A DNA stretch of 64,000 nucleotides from Hymenoscyphus infarciens (GCA_001414345.1 LLCB01000028.1:1-64000); one strand, 5' to 3'; numbered from the stretch's first letter, positions 35,190 to 47,779 are shown. Notes: a model not told the origin generated them from the letters alone. Numbers and translations: made by a program.

Positions 35190-35640
35190 TAAGTAAATAT
35201 TTCAAAGCTTATCTAGAGAAAAGTTTTTTCCTAGTCTAGTAGATAAGAGAAGTATAAGTAAATATATTTACTCTACTTTAGATTCTTTCGCTTTTCTCTC
35301 TTTATACTTTTCTCTCTTAATTATTAAACATAAGAAGAGAATATAATATACTATAATAGTAAGAAAACAATAGTAGTAGTAGATATATAAGTAAGAATAG
35401 ACTACTACTTCTCTACTAGAATAGCTACGTATAGATATAATATTACTATCTATACTCTCTAATCAGCCTATATTAAAGAACTTACTTATTAATAGCTTTA
35501 GAGTAAATATTAGAGAGAGAGAGAGAGAAGTTAACTAGAAAGTTATTCTCTTTCCTCTCTATAAAAGTAATAATCTACGCTATATAATTTAGTCGTTTTC
35601 AGACCTTTATAGATTCAGAACGCCGTATATATCTATCTAT
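35190..35640 (+). repeat. Diverged tandem repeat, copy B
   Basis: It starts with GTAAATATTTC and TTTTTTCCTAG. It continues with CATAAGAAGAGAAT, TAATATTACTA, a GAGAGA tract and TTCTCTTTCCTC, then AATTTAGTCGTTTTCAGAC. The blocks are collinear with copy A, and the differences are mostly transitions plus microsatellite length, as expected after RIP. Confidence 0.5.
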
Positions 35641-35870
35641 CTACTCTCTATTTACCTATTTACCCATTTACATATAGAATTACAAGCATTCGCGTGACCC
35701 CCCCTCCTCTATTTCCCCCCTCTATTATTTCCCTCTCCTCTATTCCTCTCCCCCCCCTCTCCTCAAAAAAAAAACCTAGATAACAGCAAACCAAACAACT
35801 AAAGTTCCACGCCCTAAAAAAGGAGAGGAAAGTAAACTTACTCTACAGTCTTTATAAGAGTATATTACTA

Positions 35871-36626
35871 AGTTAGAAATATTGAAAGAAAGTCGCGTTT
35901 TGAGAGAGATCAAAGTAGTAAACGTCCGTTTGGGGTGTGAAACGAGTGAGTGTATGGACCTGTTCTATGAATGCTTGCACCCACCCCCCCCTGGTGGGAT
36001 GCGTGCTTCCTACTTTGCTTTTTCTAACATATGACCCCTTCAAACCTTTATTCTGGGTTACTGTCCTCCTTTGCTTAATCTCAAAGGAACGTTCATGTAT
36101 CAATGTTCTTTACCTAGCATGGCAACAGACAGTTAGGCGCTCCCGCTCATTCACTTGGAATCTTAGGAGAAAACAAAACTACTGTCAAACCACTAGAGGT
36201 CTATTCACCCATGACTTGTCCCTAAATCTGCAACCAAGAAACGGAACGGGTCTGAGTATTAGCTTCATCTCCCAGAGTGAGTCTCTTGGCTCATTAGAAT
36301 ATCAAATTCCATTTACTGCTTGATCCACAAAACACAAAAAAAGTAATCATCATCTGATTTATATTCCCCTTATTCACAAAGAACAACACGTAATCTAGAG
36401 AAGCGTATTCGCTGTCTCACTCACTATGCACGCCATCCATCCATGATCCATCCATGATCCATCTTCAAAAAAAAAAGTCTGAAAAGACAATCCATAATCC
36501 CTCCACCCAAGTTATCCACCCAATCACTCCAAACAAATTCATGTTCCGAAATGCAAATGCTACGCCTGTGAGGAAAAGTGAGTTGAGAAAACTGGCTTCG
36601 CGCCTTGAGGAAAGAAAAAGTCAAGA
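35871..36626. other. 3' flank of the GID1-like gene
   Basis: Base composition returns to normal here (CpA and TpG present again). A 128-codon plus-strand frame (35937-36323) starts with GTG, not ATG, and resembles nothing known. Tandem ATCCATCC-type sequence occurs near 36430-36460. Confidence 0.4.
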
Positions 36627-39361
36627 CTAGCTATGTTGCTGATTAGGTCGTGCATAGTCGTCGATATTTACGAAGGCGCCTGGCCCACCTCCCTCACGTA
36701 GTTCTTCTAGGATAACACTTGTTTGTTGGTAGAGTTGTTCCAGGGCGGATGAGGAGGATTTTCCGAGTGACACTGATATACATTAGATTCCCCTCTCGTG
36801 AGTTTTGAAAAACGAAAACTTACATAAGATGGCGGCGTTCAATTCCTCAGCAACAGCTATTCGACCATTAGGTTCAAGAAGATGGGCGACCTCCTTCGAA
36901 TTCATCGGATCCTCGTATGCCATCAGGGAAAACGCTTCTCCCAAAGCCTTGCTAACCTCTTTTCGTGGATCGTCCTTGAATTCGGCTTGCAGATCCTGAC
37001 CATATAAAAGCGTATCCTGCAACAATTGTTGGTATTCCATCTGGTTCTCCGGCGATTCCTCAGTTTCCATCCGATCCCAATTATTGCTTGGTCCAGGGTG
37101 CTGTTCATCCAGATCCATATCATGATTTATTATATCGTCGTACCAATCCCCATTATGACCATTACTCTTTTTCGAGGCATGTGATTTGTTGGAGTGTTGC
37201 ATTTCTGCGCCTTGCCGAATCATCTCGATGAATCGCCGACATCTCAAGCGGAAGTAGACATTCTCGTTGTCCTTGAGGACTCGTGGATAGAAGGCATTGG
37301 TATATTTGAGGGCTTTTTCGACATCGCCATCTAAAACAGCAGTCCGGATTCCTATTTCTGTCAGTAGTCTTCACTTTTGGCTTGGTCCCGAGGAACATAC
37401 GTTGTCGATGACCCGCATCTTCGTCTTCTTTCACGCTGACGCCCGGAACGACGGTATTGGGATCTAAAGTCAAGGCTTTCTTTTCGGAATGGACCTCTTC
37501 TGCGAACGCTCTTGCAGTTTCTATGTAGCCATCGTGTGTAAGAAATTGGAGGACCTGAAAATGTTAGTGAGTGCAGCGCAAGAGATGAGTGCTGCTGAAA
37601 CCTACCAAGGACTGGATCAATTCCGTCTCGTTCAATGGAGGTGCCAGTTTCTCGGTACTGTAATCAGTTAGTTTTGAAAGCCCCGTAAATGGACTACTCG
37701 AGCATACCTGGTTCTCTCAATCTCTTGCTGTATATTTTTCTTCTCTTGCTGTGACACCGAATATTAGCAATTTGATCACGATTTAGCATCATACATGAAA
37801 GTTGACCCTTCTTTGTGCCAAAACCTGTTCGTTGGCCAACACTATTGCTTGTGCAGGTGAAATGAATGCACCCTGCTTCGCAATAAGTGCCCGCAACACT
37901 TCCAGAGGGCCATCCCATGCGGCGATGAGCTGGCGCAGGATTTGGAACGCAGAAGTTGAAGACTCATCTTCCAAAAGAGATGGATCGTTGGATGGAGGTA
38001 AAGAAATGGTAGCTCCAAGAGACCAAGAACCAGAAAGGGTAAAATCACGACTGACCGACATCATGCCATCTATGTCAAAGACAAATGGACTTTGCCCAAA
38101 GTTTACTCGAATGTGCTCGCCGGCCTTTTTCATCCCCACAGTGGGAAAGAGCTTCCCTTTAACCTCGCGGAAGGCCGTACCTGGAGCCTGGTCAGCAACT
38201 TCCTCAATACAAATTAGGATTCACCAACCTAGTTGATCACCGTTCTTGGTGAAGAAAGCAGACGCCGTCCTAAAATTAACGCCGCAACCTATTACATCAC
38301 CAGCTGTGAATGGTGGCCCATAATGTTTGCCCTGAGCTTGACAACCAAATGAGTTTCCATCGTCACCATGATATGCCCATGAGTCAGGTTCCCACCCAGG
38401 TATCCTGCTTAACGTGACATTTTTGCTGGAGAAACCTATAGCAATTGTACTCCTACAAAGTTATTAGATTATGTTTTGCGATTGTGGTGCTTCCTGAAAC
38501 TCACTCTTCTCGCTTTCGTGAGATTATTGTTACTTCATAGTAGTATATTCCGCACTGCGGTGGCATTGGATGATCAGCTCTTATAGCTGATGCATCGAGA
38601 TCTCTTTCTCCTCGTTCCGGCTTTGACCCCGTGAACTTGACCTCCTGCCCGTCTGACATGACCTCTAGAGAGGCATTCTTATCCTGACTATTCCATTTTG
38701 AGGGCAACTGAGACAACGCTTCCTCCACCGCAGGCGGGGCTTTCTCGATCAGGTCATAAGTCATACCTCGATGTGAGGGTGGATTTTTGGCATGTATATG
38801 AGTGCTACTTGCGCTTGTTGAGAGAGATCCGGGTTGCGAAGACTGATTAGAAGGACCATCCCTATGTGCCAATACCTTCGCTTTGTGTCCTTCCTCTAGC
38901 TTTTGGACGTACTTGGAGCCGCGAAGATACGAGGGAACGAAGAAGCTATCGCCGTGTGAGCTCCCATATCCCCCATGCCCATTCCCATTCATTATCGTCC
39001 CATATGCACTCGAGAAGCTGGGCAGTTGTCCATTCCGACCCCAAGACCCTGAGCGTCCATGCTGCCCTCCTTGCGATCCGTTCACGCCAAAGTCCATATC
39101 GTAAGTTCGAGGATCGTGCCGCATTTGTCCGCCAGAGGACTGGTAGCTGGAGTCGTAGCCAAAATCTGCGTTTTGGTTCAAGAGGTGGGAAAATGCGCCG
39201 GATCGGGTAGGTTGCTGGTATGGGTGTAAGATAGCAGCTGCGGTGCCAGAAACAACTGAAGCATACGATGATCTTCGTGCCATAAGCCCCCCAGGAGCCC
39301 CAGTTGGCATGCTTGTATAGTCTGGAACCCCCGGTGAGCCCGAAGGATATGAGTTGGTCAT
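36627..39361 (-). CDS. GID1: RanBPM-like SPRY-LisH-CTLH protein, GID1/VID30 homologue
   Basis: This is the scaffold subunit of the GID/CTLH ubiquitin ligase, which in yeast degrades gluconeogenic enzymes. Eight exons in phase: 39361-38505, 38452-38229, 38180-37807, 37748-37708, 37657-37606, 37554-37401, 37351-36824, 36772-36627, giving 791 residues. The N-terminal 200 residues are Ser/Gly-rich. The SPRY domain (IAIGFSSKNV, SWAYHGDDGNSF, FTAGDVIGCGVNF, FFTKNGDQLG, LFPTVGMK, VNFGQSPFVFDIDGMM) is followed by LisH (LIQSLVLQFLTHDGYIETA) and CTLH/CRA (RTAVLDGDVEKALKYTNAFYP, CRRFIEMI). Between SPRY and LisH, 83 residues not expected in the family are open; a GTCAGT donor at 38055 would remove them in phase (708 residues). 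See findings. Confidence 0.9.
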
Positions 39362-40769
39362 GTCCTCTTATATGACGGTTCTGCTTTCTGCTAAGAGTCG
39401 AAGGTATTGGAGGTATGGTATGGTCGTGCACGAATAACAAAGCTGCTGGAATTGTATATTTGGATTCGGCGAGCGATCGCGCAGTACGAGGTCAAGTTGT
39501 GGGAGCTGTCACGGCGTATTGTTTGGGTTGATGGCTAGGGGAGTGGTGGTATGTCGTAGTCGGTTGAGGTGGTAGTGGGGAGGGTGCCCGGGTGTGTAGA
39601 TGCCAGCATTAGATGATACTCAACCTACAAGCCGGCTCTACCTGAGCTGCACGGACATGAAAAAAGCATTTCGTAGATTGTATTGTGTGTGTGGTGGTTG
39701 AATAAATGTTTCTCAGAACCTTCTGGGTGTTATCATTTGAGGAGTGATGAGGTGCAATGGAAGGGAACGGGTCAACCGCCGGAAGCTGGGCCTGGTTGAC
39801 TGACTAGCCATTTACAGCACCAAAATGGTGGGGAAACCTGAGAACCAGCCTGGGTGTCTCACAAGGTACCTAGAAGGCTCTTGATGTTACAACTCCTCAA
39901 GATAATCTAAAACAATCTTGAAAAGAATAAACAAGGCTCAACAGTAGAATTTTTAGGGAAACTAAAATATACTAGAAAGTAAGCTCTGTTTACCCCTGCT
40001 TGTCTATTCAAGCTGTTGTTGTTTCCCAACACTGTCCAGAACATCACCTCCACCGACTAATGAAAAAACACATAGGTAAGCGTGAAAAGTCACTCTGACT
40101 GTCCGTTTGTTCCAACAAGAGTCTTACTGTTACCAAAGAACAACAGACAGTTAGAGTGAGAGCGTCAGAGAGTGAGAACTGATGGTAGGTTCCCAATATG
40201 GACGGGACTTATAAGCCTTGGCAACTCCAGTTTTGACCCTCAGTTGTACCCCCCTCACTTACACGTTTACACTTGGAATGTAGAATAACATTTCTTGGTC
40301 ACTGTCACAATGGGTAAACTTCTGACGTTTCATAAAACAATTCTTTTGCATAATGAAAAAAATACCATCCGAAAAAGTAGCATCCTTCTAGGCAGGGTTT
40401 TCGGACTGAGGGTGAGGTGGTGTTCACTCAAAATGATGACAAGATGTTAAAGACCATGAATTTAAATTTGATGAGCACCCTACATTGATGCCATTCTATA
40501 ATACAGTATAGCGCCTTTAACGCCATACCACCCCAGTTGACAGACTTTTCCTTTTAATGCTGTGCAAAAAACGCCCCTTGATCCTCAACGCCCAACCTGA
40601 TAAATAAAAACATGACAGTAATACATTTTGTAGGGCCCCAAGACCAGAGGAAAAACAACCTGCAATGCCTGAGTGTGACCGACATTGCTTGGCCAGTAAA
40701 GTAGAACCATCCAAGGAGAAATTGTTGTACATCCTGCCAGAAACGACACACAATTCATCCAAGATACGA
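39362..40769. other. GID1-like upstream region and IES4 3' flank
   Basis: It includes the promoter of the GID1-like gene. A weak inverted repeat lies at about 40093-40113 and 40141-40160 (CACTCTGACTGTC against GACAGTTAGAGTG). No gene is supported. Confidence 0.4.
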
Positions 40770-41756
40770 CTATGCAGAGATAGCAATATCGACAATTGGT
40801 TCGGCGACTGGCTGGCTGGCAGGAGGAGTGGGTGTTGATTCGATGGGAGCTGAAGCGGCGGGCGGTGCAGACGAATTGACAGGTGAACTTGCAGGCTCAA
40901 TGCCAACATTGCTCTTCTCGCTCTCGACTTGACTATCCTTATTCTCCTTGCTGCTGTCCCCCGAGGCGGAACCTTCAGGAAGTCCTTCAGCCTTGAAGCG
41001 TGGTGGAGCCTTCCAGCGAGGAATCTCCCAAACGACACCCGTGAAACTCTTGAGGACGAAACCACCCTTTTGCCATTTTCGACAAGGTTTTCCGGTTCTG
41101 TCGAGGGCTCTAAGACCCGCGTTGATAGCACCTTGGTTTGCCTTGGGTCCTAGCTTGTGGGCAGTGCCATTCGCGGCTCTGGGAGCACTGTTCGAGTGGT
41201 CGATGGATCCATCCTCCCTACAGAAAATCAAGTTAGTAAGTGATACAATAATGTTGCTACAAATTGTACGTTGGCGGTAATAGGCATTGGGTGTTGAGAG
41301 AACGGGAAAGGTGACGGCGGAGATGAAATGGCGGTGGTGTACTTACAATCTTGCCTTCTTCTTAGGACCTGGCTTGCCTCTCACTTTCGGAATAGGAAGT
41401 CCATCTGGTCCCAATGCGACAGCGGCACTTCGCTTTGTTCCCTTCTTTTTGGCTCCCTCAATGGGAGGTGGTGGCATCGCGGATGGAACTGGAGTGCCAA
41501 CAGCGACGGGAGTGCCGGCATTTGATTCGGATTTGGTGTCTCCATTCGAACTGGTCGTGGCGGGAAGAGTGTTGGAGTTCAACGATGGAGGGGATTCCTT
41601 GACCGGGGATTCTTCTTTCTTGACTTCTTCTTTGATGGGAAGGGGGTCGAAGGTTCTCAGGTTCTCAGGCGACAGTTTCAGATGGACGATGAGGGTTGGC
41701 TTCATGTTGGACGACTTTCGTCGTGCAGCAGAGGCACCACTGAGTTTTGGTGGCAT
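40770..41756 (-). CDS. IES4: INO80 chromatin remodelling complex subunit Ies4
   Basis: Ies4 is a fungal accessory subunit of the INO80 nucleosome remodeller, with roles in the DNA damage response. Exons are 41756-41347 and 41217-40770 (129-nt intron with a TACTAAC branch site), giving 285 residues. The N-terminal part has the short conserved segment LIVHLKLSPENLRTFDPLP, followed by a disordered Pro/Ser stretch and the basic KVRGKPGPKKKARL. After the splice comes the family core: KLGPKANQGAINAGLRALDR, TGKPCRKW and SFTGVVWEIPRWKAPP. The acidic, Ser/Pro-rich tail is variable. The nuclear basic motif sits just before the intron. Confidence 0.85.
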
Positions 41757-44389
41757 GGTGATGATACCGTATGGTGACGATGGAGTTTGGAGATGATGGA
41801 AGAAGGCAGTTGTGGTGCGAAGGGCGGGAGGGGTTGACTAAATAATTGAGCGTTAGTCGTTTGGGGAGGGGGGTGAAGGCATTTCACGGGTTCTCGTACC
41901 AGAGGTAGAGTCGCGACGTTGACTGCCGGTCTGCGAATAATGACGGTAGAAATTAGCTGGCGATGGTATCGTTGGCGGTGATGATGGTGATGATGGTGAT
42001 GAGCTGAGGTTGGGTGGAATTGGGTGGGTTGGTGGGAGGTGCTGGATCAAGTCATGGCGCAAGGAGGATGGATGACCTGGACGACTTGTTCTTTTTTGAA
42101 CAAGCCGAAGGTTTGTGTGGCATGGGCAGGCACCTCATTCTTTTGACGGGATTTTAGGTGTTGGAGCGACAGACAGCCTTGGGGTTTCGATGAGCAGCCC
42201 AGATGGGGAGGCCCCACCTTTATCATGAGCCAATCAGAGGGCGTCTTTCTTTCAGCTCCATGCTCCTCCATCCATGCTCCTACCACCGCGACTAACAATG
42301 AAGCCATTTCGCATGCGTCCAGAGTATATCCAGGTATATGCAGATATATTCAAATATATTCAAATATTTAAATATATTCTATTTCCTTTTCAAATTATTC
42401 CCATCAGGCAACCCCCGTTTACCGCGTGTTGCGGGCGAGATGAGATGCTGCGCTGCGGACATTCAGGGAGGCGTGTTCTCCGATCTCCTGCCCCCTTATT
42501 TGATTTAATTTTCCTCTTTTCTGCTTACGGCGACGGTGTGATGGATTTAGTACAAACACTATCTACGAGTACCTTACCTGCTTGCCCTAGGTAAGGTACG
42601 AGACGAGTACTCGGTGCTCCTCTTTTTATGATGCTACTTTCTCCCTCCCTCTATGTCTCTATTCTCTATGTCTCTATTCTCTATGTCTCTATGTCTCCCT
42701 CTCTCTCGTTCTTACCTCTTTTATCTGGCCATGGATATCCTTATGATCTATTCTCCAGGTGACTTGGTCATACTGAGATGCTATCCAGATTGGCTTGGCA
42801 CTCTCTGTTATCTGGCTACAATGCTCCGTATGCGTACAGAGGGTATGAGGCAAGTTCCTTTCTTAGAACACCTCTCACGTCTTTGTATCGTGCGTTCCTT
42901 GAAACTGGTCGCGAGTGTCTCCCTTTCCGGACCCAGAAAAATTGAATCGACGGTTTCGGTTCTGGATTCCAGAGAGATCTCGTGAACCTTGGAGTTTTCA
43001 GAACCTGAACTAAACCAAGACGTGAAGGCCGTCAAACATTCTACGGTTCGCAAAGTTTGGAACCGAATTATTTCATGTATTTCTCAACACAGAGAGAGAG
43101 ACCCTTTCCTTTTCGCGCCCTATCATCCGAGTTTCCTCAACCTTCATTCTAAAACCTGAACGGCAACGACGACATCTTAACACCGAGACTAACACCGATA
43201 GTCATGCCTCAGATTCCCACCTGTCTTGCTAATGTGGTTAGGTTACTTGGGTAGCTCTCGTTGATCCAGCTCTCTCGGGCAATTCAAGGAAATTTCTAAA
43301 GACTTGGAGCTAATTAAAATATTAACCCAGATGTTTTGGAACAAATTGTTACAAGGTATTTAGTAAGTTGGAACAACGAGCTTTTTGATGTCCACTGACA
43401 GAGTCTGTTCATAGAAAACAAGACAGTAGTAGTAGCTAAGAAGGCAAAATCCAAATAGACCACTTCCCCTAGACCCAGTATACTCTCATCATGACGTACC
43501 CTACATCTACTTGCTTGTAAAAGTCATGACATCTCCGTAAAAACTCCGATTCATCATTCCCGTCTCCATGGATTGCACCTGAGGCGAGGAGATGGATGTC
43601 AACGTAATTATCTACCTATTTTGCTTGTACTGCTGAACCGATGTCTCCGGAGTTTTTCCTAGCCATAGCATAGGTAGGTAGGCTGGACCGTGGAACCTAC
43701 AGTGTCAAACTGTTGGTTCGAAGAGCAGAAAGGCCGGCGGAATTGGAAGAATAATCAAGGCTCGATGCAAATGGCTTTATAATCAATCGCCTTCAGTCAC
43801 CCACCGAAAGGGGTCGAGATCTCGTCAGAAAGATGGGTCCAGTCCCTTCTCTTCGGTGGATAAAAGGCAGCTCCTCTTCATGCTGCTCGCTGGCAAAACG
43901 ACGATTGCAGCTGCGAGGGAGAAATTCAAATCACCCCGAGCTCTCTCCTTAGTCTAGCTTCCACAAAGTTTCCGTTCCTCGGCCACATTTCTTCCATAAA
44001 CTTGACTACCCTCAGAATCCCTCAGACTCCCTCAGAATCCCTCAATCCACCATCCAATATTGCTCTTGCCCTTGATTTTACTGAGACAGCTTGTTCTTGT
44101 TACGTGAGAGCTCAATTGCTAGGCCCAGCCCCCGCCGCTTTAGCCAGCAAAAGAGATCCAGGACTTCCGACGCACCCCCTAGTGTCCGCCGCCGTTACTC
44201 GTTACTCGTTAACTGCGAACCCCGCCAATTCAAGCTCGAGAGGCTCGAGTCCGACACAACTTCAAATCGCACTCCAAGAAAGAAAGTTGTCAACCTTCTT
44301 CACAAACACCTCTTCCTCCTCCTCCTCCTCCTCCTCCGCCTTCGCTTCTCTACACCTCCGCCCACACTCCTCCTTCACACGTCTTCATC
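41757..44389. other. Intergenic region, divergent promoters of IES4 and G6PDH
   Basis: There is no supported gene in 2.6 kb. It contains CTATGTCTCTATTCT-type tandem repeats (42645-42710). The right end, 43.9-44.39 kb, is pyrimidine-rich and carries a (TCC)n run near 44310-44335 just upstream of the G6PDH start, probably 5' UTR. Confidence 0.45.
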
Positions 44390-46408
44390 ATGGCGAGCAC
44401 AATGATCAAGCCCGAGGAGGTCCCCAACGCTGGGTGAGTCTCTCTTGCCCGCTGATATACGTCACTTCCCCCCCGAAGCCTCCCTCAATGTCGAAATCTC
44501 GTCTCGACGACCTCGCATTGAATCACCAACAAGGGCGACAGTTGCAGAAAGCGGTGTGAGCTGCCGGATGGTCCATGGACTCGATGTTGAAAATTTCTCT
44601 CCTCAATGGAGGGTGTGAACGTCCAGAGCTCAACTGCTAACACGTTTTGTGTGCCCCACTAGGTCGATCGAGCTGAAGGATAATACCGTCGTCGTGGTCT
44701 TGGGTGCATCTGGTGATCTTGCCAAAAAGAAGACAGTAAGAGGACAATTTACCATGTGTTTAAATCCACAGCTAACTGGTGCAACTGTAGTTCCCAGCCT
44801 TGTTTGGTCTTGTAAGTGATCACAGTATCCCCGGTATCCCCGGCATCGGTCTCTAACCATCATGATAGTACCGCAACCAATTCCTACCAAAAGATATCAA
44901 AATCGTCGGATATGCACGAACGAAGATGGACCACGCCGAGTACCTCAAGCGGGTCAGATCCTACATCAAGACCCCAACAAAAGACATGGAGCAGCAACTC
45001 AACGACTTTTGCGCCATCTGCTCATACGTATCGGGACAATATGATAAAGACGAATCCTTCATTGAACTACGGAAGCACCTCGAAACGATCGAGAAAGGAA
45101 AAAAGGAGTCAAACAGAGTTTTCTACATGGCACTGCCACCAAGTGTTTTCACACCAGTATCCCAACAACTGAAGAGAAACTGCTACCCAAAGAACGGAAT
45201 CGCAAGAGTCATTGTAGGTCAAATCAACAAGAAACAAAATCAGATTTGTGGCTAACGATAAATTATGTAGGTCGAGAAACCATTCGGAAAGGATTTGGCT
45301 AGCTCTCGTGAACTTCAGAAGGCTCTGGAACCAGATTGGCGAGAGGAGGAGCTCTTCCGTATCGATCACTACTTGGGCAAGGAGATGGTCAAGAACATAT
45401 TGATCTTGAGATTCGGCAACGAGTTCTTTGGTGCAACATGGAACCGCAACCACATCGACAACGTCCAAATCTCCTTCAAGGAGCCATTCGGAACCGAAGG
45501 ACGTGGCGGATATTTCGATGAGTTTGGTATCATTCGTGATGTCATGCAGAACCATTTGCTTCAAGTGTTGACACTGCTTGCCATGGAGCGACCAATTTCA
45601 TTCTCGGCAGAGGATGTTAGAGATGAAAAAGTTCGAGTATTGAGAGCTATTCCAGCAATTGAGCCAAAGAATGTCATCATCGGTCAATATGGCAAGTCTT
45701 TGGATGGAAGCAAGCCTTCATACAAGGAAGATGACACCGTGCCAAAGGAGTCTAGATGCCCAACTTTCTGCGCAATGGTGGCATTTATCAAGAACGAGCG
45801 ATGGGACGGTGTTCCATTCATTCTCAAGGCAGGAAAGGCTCTCAACGAGCAAAAGACGGAAATCCGAATCCAATTCAAGGATGTTACCTCAGGTATCTTC
45901 AAGGACATTCCACGAAACGAGCTTGTTATGCGAATCCAACCAAACGAGAGTGTCTACATTAAGATGAACTCCAAGCTTCCTGGGTTAAGCATGCAGACCG
46001 TTGTTACCGAGCTCGACTTGACCTATCGAAGACGTTTCTCAGATCTCAAAATCCCAGAGGCATACGAATCCTTGATCTTGGACGCTCTGAAGGGAGATCA
46101 CTCCAACTTCGTTCGTGATGACGAGCTGGATGCCAGTTGGAGAGTCTTCTCGCCACTTCTCCATTATCTTGATGATAACAAGGAGATTATTCCAATGGAA
46201 TACCCATACGGTTAGTAATCAATTACCCCGGGTATCAAAGTTTAGCTGCTAATATATCCAAGGTTCCCGTGGCCCAGCAGTCCTCGATGACTTCACTTCA
46301 TCCTACGGCTACAAGTTCAGTGACGCAGCTGGGTACCAATGGCCAACAACCCGTAAGGATAAACACCTTCTCAAACCCGATCTTTGGTCCCTCAACTCCC
46401 CTCTTTGA
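44390..46408 (+). CDS. ZWF1: Glucose-6-phosphate 1-dehydrogenase
   Basis: It oxidises glucose-6-phosphate to 6-phosphogluconolactone with NADP+, the entry step of the oxidative pentose phosphate pathway in the cytosol. Six exons: 44390-44433, 44663-44735, 44791-44811, 44869-45213, 45271-46210, 46263-46408, giving 522 residues. The third exon is only 21 nt (FPALFGL). Motifs: NADP-binding GASGDLAKKKT (29-39), EKPFGKDL (163-170), and active-site RIDHYLGKE with His194. Further conserved blocks are GRGGYFDEFGIIRDVMQNH and GVPFILKAGKAL. The first intron is long (229 nt); the others are 52-57 nt. Length is slightly above the family norm because of the N-terminal extension before the GASGD motif. Confidence 0.97.
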
Positions 46409-47437
46409 TTCAAGTGTGAAGTATTACACGAAAGTTGTTATTGGAGTTTGCGCGTTGCGTACTTAACTAGACACTGAAGCTGACCTCATCTATTCAGAAA
46501 CCGCACCCAACAAATTGTGAGTGCGCAGCAGATCTAGAACTTGGGAAACCATAGATGGGGCGGAATTCAGGACAATCTTGGGTTCAGGTGGCAATGTTCA
46601 TGGCTAGGCTGTGTCAAATTGAGCTCTGCAGGAAGAAAATATTTTTCACTCTGCGTGCTACATCAGATGCCGGATGATCTCTTGTGGGAATTGAGAAAGA
46701 TGGTATGGCGAGGTTTTCTTCTCTCTTCTCGGGGTTTCTGTTGGAGGGCGTCCTGGAAGTTGGATGTCAACTTTTTGAAGGAGCTTTAGGCCTGGAATTC
46801 TAGATAGCTCTTTTTTTCGTTGTTGGCGGGAAGAGAATGTATAGTCCTCGCATTTGACTCCCACGGGTCTTTTATTGATGCGAGTTATTGAAACTATTAC
46901 TGATAAGTCCCATTTCAATGGGTTCACAAAAGCATGGTCTCGTTCCAGGGATCTTAATATTATGTCTTCACAGAATTGAATCGAGCAGCACATACTTCTT
47001 CCCGCACCTCTATACAGATAAAAACATGACTAGAAAACCCAATTAAAGGGGCTCTGGTCGCGATCAATCACGTGCCGCATTGATGCTAATTTTGGGCTGT
47101 GCTGAGCCAAGGTGTTGATAAACTCTAATTGGTCCCTGGCAACGTTGGTGGATCGCAACTCTCCCGGGCTTCCTCTCTTTCAACGAACTGGAATTTACGC
47201 GGCCAGCACGTCTATCCACACTCGTTTTGAACACCAGAGCACACTGTACTTTTGCCAAAAACCTAGCGCTACAATCCAAGGCGATAACCGCGCCTTCGTT
47301 TCCTACGAGTGCCTCGTCGAATACATACCCGAACCCTGACGGAACCTCCTTCCAACTTTCCATTCCTCGAACCAGCAGAAGCGCCTTCAACATTCCAACT
47401 CCTCGAGCCTCCTCACCCCCACCACCACATATAAACC
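46409..47437. other. Intergenic region, G6PDH 3' flank and promoter of the small secreted protein gene
   Basis: Short frames at 46541-46789 and 46658-46993 overlap on opposite strands without family resemblance. Nothing else is visible. Confidence 0.4.
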
Positions 47438-47779
47438 ATGCAGCTCTCCGCCTCCCTCCTTCTCGTCCTGAGTACGCTTTCCTCTCTAGCAACCGCACAA
47501 GTCGCCGCGGGCGGAGGAGCGGTGGTCTCGTCGGCTGCGGCGACACAGATGGCTACTACCTCGAAATGTCGTAGTCTGGTTACGTTGAATGGGGTCACGA
47601 CCGCGCAGGATGTCCTTTTCACGCAGACTTTTGCGTCTACGGCTTTGGGAACTTGGGCGCTGGGTGCGGCGCCCGGCGTGGGTAGTATTGGGATGGGGGG
47701 TATTCAGGGGACTTATGGGGTTACGAAGACGAAGAGGGGGTTGTTTGAGGCTGTGCAGACGCCGGGGCCGGTGGTCTGA
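47438..47779 (+). CDS. Small secreted protein, unknown function
   Basis: An intron-free 113-residue frame starts at a clear ATG. Residues 1-20 (LSASLLLVLSTLSSLATA) form a classic signal peptide with a likely cut after ATA. The mature part is small, Gly/Ala/Thr-rich, with a single Cys (TSKCRSL). It contains a repeat-like pattern TQTFASTALGTWALGAAPG followed by SIGMGGIQGTYG. No GPI signal or membrane helix is obvious after the signal peptide. I do not recognise a family. The gene could encode a cell-wall or effector-like protein, but nothing in the sequence decides this. The opposite-strand frame over the same bases is a shadow. Confidence 0.7.
   Translation: MQLSASLLLVLSTLSSLATAQVAAGGGAVVSSAAATQMATTSKCRSLVTLNGVTTAQDVLFTQTFASTALGTWALGAAPGVGSIGMGGIQGTYGVTKTKRGLFEAVQTPGPVV

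Larger units (their letters stand above)
33457..35870. other. AT-rich, RIP-like repeat island without genes
   Basis: For 2.4 kb there is no long reading frame. CpA and TpG are nearly absent while TpA is abundant: 34381-34500, for example, has no TpG and two CpA. That bias is the known mark of repeat-induced point mutation in ascomycetes. Purine-rich microsatellites, (TAG)n near 34005-34030 and (GAA)n near 35150-35180, are embedded in it. Two diverged tandem copies are listed separately. Segments near 34385-34470 also match 35020-35095 in inverted orientation. It most likely represents a decayed repeated element. Confidence 0.65.

Noticed and set aside
35937..36323. 128-codon plus-strand frame beside the RIP-like island
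   Set aside because: GTG start, no similarity to known proteins, no splice support.
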